From Alphaproteobacteria bacterium (lineage in GTDB: Bacteria; Pseudomonadota; Alphaproteobacteria; GCA-2731375), in NCBI GenBank assembly GCA_028281075.1, contig JANQKO010000551.1:1-6446 (forward strand): a stretch of 6,446 nucleotides of DNA, read 5' to 3'. The position numbers and the translations under genes were made by a program. Shown here one piece after another: positions 1-5,990 of the stretch. The notes under the pieces were generated by a model, which saw only the letters and a list, made by a program, of their open reading frames with translations, did not search any database and was not told where the DNA came from. Numbering within the stretch: the first letter of the stretch is position 1; every line of letters starts with the position of its first letter.

Positions 1-21
1 TGCTTGCCCGATGCCCCACAT
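1..21 (-). CDS. Possible gene start running off the left edge
   Basis: A minus-strand ATG at 19-21 opens a frame to the window edge that reads MWGIGQA. An AGGAG-like sequence lies upstream with a spacer of about 13 bases, longer than ideal. A second minus-strand ATG at 71-73 is also open to the edge in another frame but has no Shine-Dalgarno-like sequence. Both lie just downstream of the terminator that closes the small exported-protein gene, where a new transcription unit could begin. Only seven codons are visible, so no function can be proposed and the call may be wrong. Confidence 0.15.
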
Positions 22-117
22 CGCGCCGCGCAGCGCTCCTGCCCTGTCGACAGCACGACGCCGCGCAGACCATGATGGTGGGGAGAAAGGCGGGTTAACG
101 CAGGATCCGGCAGGCAG

Positions 118-144
118 AAAAAGGGCCGGCGTCGCCGCCGGCCC
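118..144 (-). terminator. Intrinsic terminator with GNRA tetraloop
   Basis: Read on the minus strand, a perfect 9-bp GC stem (GGGCCGGCG / CGCCGGCCC, arms 136-144 and 123-131) closes a GCGA loop, which is a GNRA tetraloop. It is followed directly by five T residues (118-122). The stem starts 28 bases after the stop codon of the minus-strand gene at 173-514. Stem, stable loop and U-tract are all present, so this is a textbook Rho-independent terminator for that gene. On the plus strand the A-run precedes the hairpin and no T-run follows, so it should work in one direction only. Confidence 0.88.
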
Positions 145-172
145 GAGTCTGGATAGGTACCGTAAACGCCAC

Positions 173-514
173 TCAGATCATCCGCGGCCGCGTCGTCGGC
201 GCGGCGCCGTCAAGACCGGCGTCGCGCAAATGGGGAAACAGGAAACCGTCGCCCGCGCGCGCCGGCGAGATCCTGTAAGGACCGAGCCAAAGCTGTCCCG
301 ACTGCCGCCGCATGGAGCCGTCGCCGTCGTTGGCGCGGCAGCGCACGGCCGCGCCGTCGGCGACCGGACAGGGCGCATAGCCCGCCACCGTCATGCGGCT
401 GTCGGCCATGGCCAGGCCGCCGGCCAGCATCATGCCGCCCAGCAGCAGCATCACGGGCACGCCCAGCCGCAGGACCCATGCAACCGCGTCGGATTCGGTC
501 GGTTTCTTTTTCAT
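173..514 (-). CDS. Small exported protein of unknown function
   Basis: This encodes 113 residues that I do not recognise as a named family. The N-terminus (MKKK, then a hydrophobic stretch at about 11-34 and AMA at 35-37 before Asp38) looks like a Sec signal peptide cleaved after Ala37; an uncleaved membrane anchor is the alternative. The predicted mature part is about 76 residues, rich in Arg, Gly, Ala and Pro, with two cysteines (Cys49, Cys59) that could form a disulfide in the periplasm. Shadow frames overlap it, but the signal peptide, the start just after AGG (spacer about 8 bases) and the intrinsic terminator 28 bases past the stop all support this strand and frame. It is probably monocistronic: 169 bases, partly AT-rich, separate it from the upstream lyase gene. 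The Shine-Dalgarno sequence is weak, so the start is likely rather than certain. Confidence 0.68.
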   Translation of the reverse strand: MKKKPTESDAVAWVLRLGVPVMLLLGGMMLAGGLAMADSRMTVAGYAPCPVADGAAVRCRANDGDGSMRRQSGQLWLGPYRISPARAGDGFLFPHLRDAGLDGAAPTTRPRMI

Positions 515-559
515 GATAAAGGCCTGATCCCTGCTCCTCGAGCCGTCGACCCCAACTGA

Positions 560-581
560 GCAAACGGCATGCCAACGGCAT
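560..581. promoter_or_regulatory. Operator-like repeat cluster upstream of the exported-protein gene
   Basis: The octamer aacggcat occurs at 563-570 and 574-581, eleven bases apart, about one helical turn. Overlapping it are a perfect palindrome, ggcatgcc (566-573), and a dyad, atgcc-aac-ggcat (569-581). The cluster lies 46-67 bases upstream of the minus-strand start at 514, where an operator or activator site could sit. The ten bases gcaaacggca (560-569) recur exactly at 1727-1736, upstream of the lyase gene on the same strand. A regulatory role is inferred from repeat geometry only. Confidence 0.3.
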
Positions 582-610
582 CCGTCCCAGATCGACGCAC
601 TTCGAGCCCG

Positions 611-660
611 CGCGCGTTTATTAAGGTTAATATTCAGCGACGGATGCTAACTATTTGTAC
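611..660 (-). promoter_or_regulatory. AT-rich intergenic patch, possible promoter region
   Basis: Between the lyase stop and the small exported-protein gene there is a local AT-rich patch, including ttaaggttaatatt at 621-634, within otherwise very GC-rich DNA. It is the most likely place for a promoter driving the minus-strand gene at 173-514. No -35/-10 pair with normal 16-18 base spacing stands out, so only the region is marked. The minus-strand string attaacctt in this patch recurs in the AT-rich region at 5323-5331. It resembles the TTAACC half-site bound by CtrA-type regulators in alphaproteobacteria, but no full TTAA-N7-TTAA site is present here. Confidence 0.25.
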
Positions 661-683
661 CAACTTGGGATTGCCGGGACAAG

Positions 684-1649
684 TCATTCGGCCGCACGGC
701 GTCCGGCCCCGACCGGTTCGATGCCCGCGGCGGCCAGCGCCGCGCGCAGCCGGTCGATCTCGGCCGCCGGCAGCTTCACCAGCGGCGGCCGGACCACGGC
801 CTTGGGCAGCCGGCCCAGCAGGACCAGGCATTCCTTCATGCGGTTGTGCATGTCGAGGAACGGCGGCGCGTAGAAGGCCTGGGCCAGCGGGTAGATGCGG
901 TCGTTCACCGCCCGGGCCGCCACCGGATCGGACCGCCGCACGGCCTGGAACAGCGCCACCTGCAGGTCGGCGATGACGCTGCCGGCGCCGGACAGAAGCC
1001 CGGCCGCGCCCAGGCCGAGCGAGGCCATCAGCCAGGCGCTGTGGGTGGTCAGCACCGCGACCGGCCGCGGCAGGGCCCGCAAGCCGCGGATATGCCGCTC
1101 GTGCAGCATGGCGTCGTTGCACCAGTCCTTGATGGCGACGATCGACGGCACCGCGTCGACAAGGCGAAGCAGCGTCTCGAAGGGATAGCCGAGGCCCGAG
1201 GCCATCGGATACTGGAACAGGATCAGCGGCAGGTCGGTGGCATCCGCGATGGTCTTCACATGCGTGCTGGCCATCTCGGGCCGGAGCTGGCCGCCCATCG
1301 CCATGCTGTTGGGCGGAAACACCAGCAGCGCCGCGGCGCCGGCGGCCGTGGCCATGCGGGCGATCCCGGCCGCTTGCAGGCTGCCGTCGGCATAGACGCC
1401 GCTGACCAGCGGCAGCCGGTCGCCGATCTCGTCGAGTGAAAAGTCGAGGATGCGCCGCTGCTCGTCGACGCCGCAGGCATGCACCTCGGATGCATGGCCG
1501 TTCACCGTGACCGCGCTCAGTCCGGCGACATCGGCGGTATCGCGCAAGTGCCGGCGGCTCGACGCCTCGTCGATGGCGAAGTCCTCGTCGAACGCCAACA
1601 GGGTCGCCGGGATGACGCCGGCGGGCGTGAATTCTCGGGAACGGCTCAT
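684..1649 (-). CDS. DapA/NanA-superfamily aldolase or dehydratase, not a true DHDPS
   Basis: The 321-residue product is a class I aldolase-type TIM barrel of the dihydrodipicolinate synthase/N-acetylneuraminate lyase superfamily, of usual length (about 290-320). Family landmarks appear in order: GVIPATLLAF near the N-terminus, NGHASE (50-55) where DapA has GTTGE, LVFPPNSM where DapA has the PYYN loop, LILFQYP (142-148), and VAIKDW holding the Schiff-base Lys174. The DHDPS residues Thr44, Thr45, Tyr107, Tyr133 and Arg138 align with His52, Ala53, Asn114, Phe145 and Ala150, so the proton relay and the substrate-carboxylate arginine are gone. It probably cleaves or dehydrates a different 2-oxo acid or sugar acid; the substrate is unknown. 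The start at 1649 is chosen because GAGGTG lies seven bases upstream. An ATG at 1664 overlaps that Shine-Dalgarno sequence and would add five residues. It is divergent from the AsmA gene and has no pathway partner in the window. Confidence 0.88.
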   Translation of the reverse strand: MSRSREFTPAGVIPATLLAFDEDFAIDEASSRRHLRDTADVAGLSAVTVNGHASEVHACGVDEQRRILDFSLDEIGDRLPLVSGVYADGSLQAAGIARMATAAGAAALLVFPPNSMAMGGQLRPEMASTHVKTIADATDLPLILFQYPMASGLGYPFETLLRLVDAVPSIVAIKDWCNDAMLHERHIRGLRALPRPVAVLTTHSAWLMASLGLGAAGLLSGAGSVIADLQVALFQAVRRSDPVAARAVNDRIYPLAQAFYAPPFLDMHNRMKECLVLLGRLPKAVVRPPLVKLPAAEIDRLRAALAAAGIEPVGAGRRAAE

Positions 1650-1837
1650 GCGCGGGCACCTCATTCCGGCGATGGCGCTCGGTCAATGCGCGGAAGCTTA
1701 CCAGAAATCCCCCGACCAGCAGCCGTGCAAACGGCACTAGGCCCGGCGGCATGGCTGCACTAAGTTGCGTCCTGAGGGAAAGATACCGCGGCGCACCGGG
1801 CATCCGGGGGGCGGCGCCGCATCTGTTGGAGAGTGAC
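1650..1837. promoter_or_regulatory. Divergent intergenic region between lyase and asmA-like genes
   Basis: These 188 bases separate two divergent genes and must hold the promoter of each. Visible elements are the lyase Shine-Dalgarno GAGGTG (1657-1662, minus strand), the asmA-like Shine-Dalgarno GGAGAG (1828-1833, plus strand), and a small dyad, gccgt-gcaa-acggc (1722-1735). The dyad includes the decamer also found at 560-569. I could not identify a convincing -35/-10 pair for either direction; the region stays GC-rich except around 1700-1710 and 1760-1785. Confidence 0.4.
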
Positions 1838-3919
1838 ATGAAACGCATCCTGATCGGCCTCGCCGTTCTCGTGCTCGTTCTGATCGTCGGCGTCGTCGCC
1901 CTGCCGTTCCTGATCCCCGCCGAGACCTACAAGCAGCAGATCACCCGCGCGGTGACGGACGCGACCGGCCGCGACTTGACCATCGACGGCGTGTTCGACC
2001 TGCGGTTCGGCCTGACCACATCGGTCAGCGCCGGGAACATCCGTTTCGCCAACGCCGAATGGGGCACCGCCCCGGCGCTGGCCGAGATCGGCAGCGTCGC
2101 CGCCGACATCGAATTGCTGCCGCTGCTGGGCGGCAAGGTCTCGGTGCCGCGCCTGCAACTGACCGACGCCACCATCGCCCTGGAAACCGACGCCCGGGGC
2201 CGGAACAACTGGGACTTCGCCGGGACTGGCGACGACGGGGCGCCGGGCCGGACAGCGGACGGCGAAAGTGGTGGCAGCGGCAGTATCGCCACCCACCTGG
2301 GCGACCTGTCGATCGACAACGTGACGCTGAGCATCACCGACGCGCGGAGCGGCGAACGCATCGACGCGGCCCTGGTCCGCGCCCGAGTCGCGTCCGAAAG
2401 CGCCGATGCCCCCATGGTCATCGAGGTCGAAGGCAACTGGGGCGACGATCCGCTGATCGTCGAGGGCCAGGTCGGCTCGCTGGCCGCCGCGACCGGCGGC
2501 GGCTCCTTCCCCGTCGACATCAAGGCCGATGCGTTCGGCATCCAGGTCGCGCTGAACGGCGCCATCGCCGATCCGCAGACGGCGAGCGGCCTCGATCTGG
2601 CGCTGTCGGTGAACGCGCGCAACCTGTCCGGCCTGCGGGCCTTCGCCGGCGACGGCCTGCCGACGGCGGGACCGCTGAGCCTGACGGCGAAGATCGCCGG
2701 CGCCCCGGACGCGCTCGACATCCGTGACATCGCGTTCAGGCTGGGCAACACCGACCTTGCCGGCAACGTCGCCCTGCGCATGGCGGCGGACCGGCCCGCC
2801 GTGACGGCGACACTGACGTCCGGCCGTGTCGATCTGGTCGAGCTGCGGCCCGCCGGCACCGGCTCGGCCGATGCCGGCGGCGGTGGTGGCGGCGGCGCGG
2901 ATACCGGCAAGGTGTTCCCGTCCGACCCGCTGCCGCTGGACGGCCTCTCGGCCGCCGATGCCGACATCGACCTGACGGTCGGCGCCCTCGTGACGCCGAC
3001 GCTGACGGTGCGCGACGCGGTTGTGAAGGTGGCGCTGAAGGACGGCCGGCTGAAGGTCGAGCCGCTGTCGGCCATGGTCGCCGACAGCAGGATCGACGGC
3101 ATGGTCTCGCTGGCGCGGCAGGACGACGGCGCGGCGCTGGACCTCAGGCTGACGTCCGAGTCGCTCGACCTCGGCAAGCTGATCACCGAGGCCGGCGTCA
3201 CCGACCTGCTGGAAGGCAACGCCAGTCTGGACATCGACCTTCGGAGCAGCGGCCGGTCGGTGGCCGCGATCATGGCCGGCCTGAACGGCCATAGCCGCGT
3301 CCTGATGAACCAGGGCCGGGCGCGGACGGAAGCGTTCGACCTGGTGGTCGGCGGCCTGAGCACGGTGATGGGATCAGTGTTCGCCAACAAGTCCGAATGG
3401 ACCGTGGTCGAATGCATGGCGAGCGACTTCAAAATCGAGAACGGCATCGCCAGGTCACAGGTCATGCTGATCAACACCGAGTACACGATCGTCAGCGGCG
3501 AAGGCGAGGTCGACCTGGGCGAGGAAGCCCTCAATCTGGTGGTCTCGCCACAGCCGAAGAGCACCACGCTCAACGTCTCGGTGCCGGTCAGGATCGGCGG
3601 CAGCTTCGTCGAACCCAGCTTCACGCCGGACGAGGTCGCCGCGGCGCGCAAGCTCGGCGGGCTGCTCGGCGCGACGCTGTTTCCGCCGGCGGCGGTCATC
3701 GGCCTGGCCGAGATGGGCAGCGACGACAATCCCTGCCTCAAGCTGGCGCGCGGCGAGGACGGCGGCGTTCAGTCACCCGCCCCGGCGCCCGGCGGCGCGC
3801 TGACGCCGCCGGGCGATGCCTCGAGTATCGGCGGCGCGACGGAGAATTTGAAACAGGACGCCGAAAAGGCGGTGGAAGGGCTCACCAAGGGCCTGAAGGG
3901 ACTCTTCGGCCGGGACTGA
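1838..3919 (+). CDS. AsmA family protein
   Basis: This 693-residue protein matches the AsmA group of large bacterial envelope proteins. They are held in the inner membrane by one N-terminal helix, with the bulk in the periplasm, and are linked to outer-membrane assembly and lipid transport between membranes. An uncleaved anchor spans residues 4-26, followed by an AsmA N-terminal region (AETYKQQI, GRDLTIDG). A long run of beta-rich segments is interrupted by a flexible linker with seven glycines (347-353). The C-terminal AsmA domain carries the usual signatures: VVEC (523-526) before FKIENGIARS, GEGEVDLGEEALNL, and NPCL (631-634). The tail after about 640 is Pro/Gly-rich and ends in a short Lys-rich amphipathic helix. 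The start at 1838 has GGAG six bases upstream and places the anchor at the N-terminus; an in-frame ATG at 1751 would prepend 29 Arg-rich residues before the helix and is disfavoured. The substrate and the exact subfamily cannot be told from sequence, so I give no symbol. Confidence 0.93.
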   Translation: MKRILIGLAVLVLVLIVGVVALPFLIPAETYKQQITRAVTDATGRDLTIDGVFDLRFGLTTSVSAGNIRFANAEWGTAPALAEIGSVAADIELLPLLGGKVSVPRLQLTDATIALETDARGRNNWDFAGTGDDGAPGRTADGESGGSGSIATHLGDLSIDNVTLSITDARSGERIDAALVRARVASESADAPMVIEVEGNWGDDPLIVEGQVGSLAAATGGGSFPVDIKADAFGIQVALNGAIADPQTASGLDLALSVNARNLSGLRAFAGDGLPTAGPLSLTAKIAGAPDALDIRDIAFRLGNTDLAGNVALRMAADRPAVTATLTSGRVDLVELRPAGTGSADAGGGGGGGADTGKVFPSDPLPLDGLSAADADIDLTVGALVTPTLTVRDAVVKVALKDGRLKVEPLSAMVADSRIDGMVSLARQDDGAALDLRLTSESLDLGKLITEAGVTDLLEGNASLDIDLRSSGRSVAAIMAGLNGHSRVLMNQGRARTEAFDLVVGGLSTVMGSVFANKSEWTVVECMASDFKIENGIARSQVMLINTEYTIVSGEGEVDLGEEALNLVVSPQPKSTTLNVSVPVRIGGSFVEPSFTPDEVAAARKLGGLLGATLFPPAAVIGLAEMGSDDNPCLKLARGEDGGVQSPAPAPGGALTPPGDASSIGGATENLKQDAEKAVEGLTKGLKGLFGRD

Positions 3920-3936
3920 CAGACCGCTCGTGAATA

Positions 3937-3962
3937 ACGGTGCCGGCCCCGGCCGGCACCGT
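3937..3962. terminator. GC-rich hairpin between convergent genes
   Basis: Arms acggtgccggc (3937-3947) and gccggcaccgt (3952-3962) form a perfect 11-bp stem with a four-base loop, between the asmA-like stop (3919) and the kinase stop (3972). Read on the minus strand the stem runs into TATTCAC, a weak U-rich tail. On the plus strand cgggcgtg follows, with no U-tract. It probably ends transcription of the kinase gene and may act in both directions; the poor tails make full intrinsic termination uncertain. Confidence 0.6.
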
Positions 3963-3971
3963 CGGGCGTGC

Positions 3972-5138
3972 TCAGGCGGCGTCGGCGATCAGGCGATCGG
4001 CGGGCAGCCGCAATCGCACCGTCGTGCCGACGCCGACGGCGCTGTCGAGCGTGAGCTCGCCGCCGTGCAGCTCGACGATGGAACGCGCGAGCGGCAGGCC
4101 GAGACCGGTGCCGTTGTATTTGCGGGCGAAGCCGCTTTCCGCCTGACCGAACGGCTGCAACACCCGAGGGATGTCGGCCGGGGCGATGCCGATGCCGGTA
4201 TCGCTGACCGCGATCGTCAGTCCGGTCCGCCGGTCGGCCGCCGCCTCGACCCGGACACGGCCACCGCCGGGCGTGAACTTGACCGCGTTCGACAGCAGGT
4301 TCAGCAGCACCTGCCGAAGCTTGACCTCGTCCGCCCGCAGCAGCGGCAGACCGGGCGGCACCCGCGTCTCGAGCGCGATGTTCGCCGCGGTGGCGTGCGT
4401 TTCGACGAACTTGATGCTGCTGTGGATCGATTCGGCAACGGCGATCCGATGGTCCTGCAGCTCGATCTTGCCGGCCTCGATCTTGGCCATGTCGAGAACG
4501 TCGTTCACGACGTTCAGCAGATGTCGGCCGCTCTGATGAATGTCCTCGGCGTACTCCCGGTATTTCGGTATCCCGATCGCGCCCAGGCTCTGGTCCCGGA
4601 TGATCTCGGAAAAACCCAGAATGGCATTCAGCGGCGTGCGCAGCTCATGGCTCATGCTGGCCAGGAACTGCGACTTGGCGGTATTGGCCTGTTCAGCGTT
4701 TCGATGCGCCTCCTCCAGGTCCCGGGCCCGCGCCGCCATGTGCCTGACGTTCATCTGCATCAGCGACAACGCCGTGCCGACGCCGAGATAGCGGCCGTGC
4801 TGGGTGACGATGAAGCCGCGCAGGAGGGCGCTCTGCGCATCGGTAACGATCCGCCCGTTCAGGCCCTCGAGGCTGGCATCGACATCGACGATCAGCGGCC
4901 GCGTGTCCATCAGCGCGGTGACCGGCTTGCGGTCGTACAAGGCCCGGCCGTAGCGATGCGCCAGCTCCAGAAAGAATTCGTGCCGGTTCACCAGGCCGAC
5001 CGGCACCTCGTCGCCGTCGACGACGGCCGCGGTCACCATCTCCGTGTCCGCGACGAACCGGTCATAGACCTCGACGCAGCGCATGTCGCTGGCAAGCGGC
5101 GGCACGGAAAGGACAAGCTGACGAAGCTGCTGAGACAC
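3972..5138 (-). CDS. Soluble sensor histidine kinase with N-terminal CBS-like pair
   Basis: The 388-residue protein has no signal peptide or transmembrane helix, so it should sense a cytoplasmic signal. Residues about 20-127 resemble a tandem CBS pair (AAVVDGDEVPVGLVNR, then GFIVTQHGRYLGVG), a module that often binds adenine nucleotides. A charged helix (about 132-158) leads into HisKA, where SHELRTPLN contains the phospho-acceptor His164. The ATPase domain is complete: N-box LLNLLSNAVKFT (278-289), G1 DTGIGI (313-318), an F-box region (LQPFGQAE, 327-334) and G2 GTGLGL (343-348). There is no receiver domain and no response regulator in the window, so its partner lies elsewhere. The start is GTG at 5138, with GAGGG five bases upstream; an internal ATG at 5084 lacks such a site. 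It diverges from the PAS-like gene across an AT-rich region. Confidence 0.93.
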   Translation of the reverse strand: MSQQLRQLVLSVPPLASDMRCVEVYDRFVADTEMVTAAVVDGDEVPVGLVNRHEFFLELAHRYGRALYDRKPVTALMDTRPLIVDVDASLEGLNGRIVTDAQSALLRGFIVTQHGRYLGVGTALSLMQMNVRHMAARARDLEEAHRNAEQANTAKSQFLASMSHELRTPLNAILGFSEIIRDQSLGAIGIPKYREYAEDIHQSGRHLLNVVNDVLDMAKIEAGKIELQDHRIAVAESIHSSIKFVETHATAANIALETRVPPGLPLLRADEVKLRQVLLNLLSNAVKFTPGGGRVRVEAAADRRTGLTIAVSDTGIGIAPADIPRVLQPFGQAESGFARKYNGTGLGLPLARSIVELHGGELTLDSAVGVGTTVRLRLPADRLIADAA

Positions 5139-5235
5139 CGCCGCCCTCGGGTACGCGTATTGAACGAGCTATATTCTCGTCGGTGATGGTGATCGGCTTG
5201 CGTAAATAAAGACTTATCGATGCTTCGTTTTGTTA

Positions 5236-5257
5236 TGAATTTTTTGTTGCAAATTCA
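5236..5257. repeat. Inverted repeat, 7-bp arms
   Basis: Arms tgaattt (5236-5242) and aaattca (5251-5257) are perfect complements around an eight-base spacer, in the AT-rich region upstream of the kinase gene. It could be a protein-binding dyad or a weak hairpin. AT-rich DNA produces such matches by chance fairly often, so only the structure is certain. Confidence 0.4.
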
Positions 5258-5271
5258 CGAAACATCCCATC

Positions 5272-5288
5272 TCGAAATAAATATTCGA
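5272..5288. repeat. 17-bp operator-like dyad TCGAA-N7-TTCGA
   Basis: Perfect five-base arms tcgaa (5272-5276) and ttcga (5284-5288) flank a seven-base all-A/T centre. The 17-base size and AT-rich centre resemble operators of dimeric helix-turn-helix regulators. The half-site recurs at 5341-5345 and 5401-5405 in alternating orientation. Its position between two divergent genes would allow control of both; the binding protein is unknown. Confidence 0.35.
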
Positions 5289-5333
5289 TTGAACATTTTT
5301 AAATATACGAATGATGAAATGCATTAACCTTCT

Positions 5334-5373
5334 ACAACGATCGAATATCGTGATTTTGAATTAGAATCGTTGT
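5334..5373. repeat. Nested inverted repeats
   Basis: Outer arms acaacgat (5334-5341) and atcgttgt (5366-5373) are perfect 8-bp complements with a 24-base spacer. The left arm also takes part in a shorter hairpin, acgat-cgaat-atcgt (5337-5351). It also overlaps a longer-range match, atattcgat (5281-5289) with atcgaatat (5340-5348). These pairings exclude one another. The block lies about 145-185 bases before the PAS-like start and could be an operator array or a folded leader. Confidence 0.4.
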
Positions 5374-5516
5374 CTTGAATTCGCTTTATTGTTTCCGCCC
5401 TTCGATCTTGGCCAAGCTTGAAGATATCGGTTGGCGGGGCCATTCCGCGGGCAACGCCGCGCTCATGGGTAGAATTCCCGATACATCGCTCCAACGCGCG
5501 CGGCTACGTTGAAGTC

Positions 5517-5987
5517 ATGTCAGAAACCGACGAACGCCGCGCCGGCGGCAAACTCATCGCGCACTGGCGGCGGGTCCGGCGCGACACAGCGCTGCCCAGC
5601 CTGCACGACATGGCGCTCGACGCGCATACCGGAATCCGCGACGCCAGCTTCCTGCTGCTGATCGGCGATGCGCCGGCGGATTCCGTTATCGTGCTTTGCG
5701 GCGAGCGGGTCGAGTACGAGGATCTGCGGACGGCGCTGGGCCAGACCCTGTCCGCGATGCGCCGGACCGTGCTGCGCGACGCCCTCTACCGGCTCTGCCG
5801 CGAAGCCACGACCGAACGCCGGCCGGCCTGTCTGGCCGGAACCTTTCGCTACCCCCGCGGACCGCTTGCCCGCTACCGGCTCTGTTGCGTGCCCCTGCGC
5901 GCCGACAATGCGCCGGTGCCCGCGTTCAGCTACGTCCTGGGCAGCTTTGCGCGCAAGTTCCTGCCCAACGCCAACGGCGGCGGATAG
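5517..5987 (+). CDS. PAS_5-like small cytoplasmic protein
   Basis: The 156-residue protein is soluble by sequence, with no signal peptide or membrane helix. Its layout resembles the alphaproteobacterial PAS_5 group: an early helix with LIAHWRRVRR (13-22), a short Pro-Ser stretch, a hydrophobic strand FLLLIGD (45-51), a helical middle (68-99), a strand pair around RRPACLAGTFRYP, then a basic RYRLCCVPLRADN segment and a closing strand FSYVLGSF (137-144). PAS_5 proteins are mostly uncharacterised and presumed to sense or scaffold. The match is from overall pattern, so it is tentative. The ATG at 5517 gives the natural beginning MSETDERR but has no good Shine-Dalgarno sequence; an in-frame TTG at 5418 would add 33 residues unlike the family. 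It diverges from the kinase gene and its stop lies three bases from the stop of the convergent M48-like gene. Confidence 0.72.
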   Translation: MSETDERRAGGKLIAHWRRVRRDTALPSLHDMALDAHTGIRDASFLLLIGDAPADSVIVLCGERVEYEDLRTALGQTLSAMRRTVLRDALYRLCREATTERRPACLAGTFRYPRGPLARYRLCCVPLRADNAPVPAFSYVLGSFARKFLPNANGGG

Positions 5988-5990
5988 CCG

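Larger units (their letters stand above)
5165..5400. promoter_or_regulatory. AT-rich divergent regulatory region between kinase and PAS-like gene
   Basis: The gene-free stretch 5139-5516 has a core (5201-5390) with 56 G or C in 190 bases by hand count, about 30% GC, against roughly 68% in the flanking genes. It sits between two divergent genes and must contain both promoters. It holds several inverted repeats (annotated separately), the palindrome aatgcatt (5318-5325), and a TTAACC string (5324-5329) resembling a CtrA half-site. No -35/-10 pair was clear enough to assign. The part from 5401 to 5516 returns to high GC and has no recognisable element. Confidence 0.5.

Noticed and set aside
1752..1769. 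Sigma-54-like promoter (tggctgc ... ttgc)
   Set aside because: The distance between the GG and GC elements is two bases too long for the strict -24/-12 spacing, and no activator site is seen.
1751..1837. Upstream in-frame ATG for the asmA-like gene
   Set aside because: It would put 29 Arg-rich residues before the membrane anchor and has no suitable Shine-Dalgarno sequence, whereas the ATG at 1838 has GGAG six bases upstream.
634..1848. A 404-codon open frame on the minus strand overlapping the lyase gene
   Set aside because: Its protein is Arg/Ala/Gly/Pro-rich low-complexity sequence with no motif, in another frame of the same strand. The 684-1649 frame has clear superfamily motifs and a good Shine-Dalgarno sequence.
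2873..2899. Short GGC/GGT run as a possible repeat expansion
   Set aside because: It encodes seven glycines in a linker between AsmA beta segments, uses mixed codons and is ordinary for a flexible linker.
1760..3741. Two long minus-strand open frames (510 and 604 codons) antisense to the asmA-like gene
   Set aside because: Both are shadows of GC-rich codon usage. Their products are compositionally biased (Arg/Gln/Val or Ser/Arg/Pro) without domains, while the plus-strand frame has a membrane anchor and AsmA signatures.
3930..5186. A 418-codon plus-strand frame antisense to the histidine kinase
   Set aside because: No recognisable domain and biased composition; the minus-strand frame has every catalytic box of a histidine kinase.
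5418..5516. TTG start giving a longer PAS-like protein
   Set aside because: The added 33 residues do not look like the family N-terminus and no Shine-Dalgarno sequence precedes the TTG. The ATG at 5517 remains the better choice despite its own weak site.
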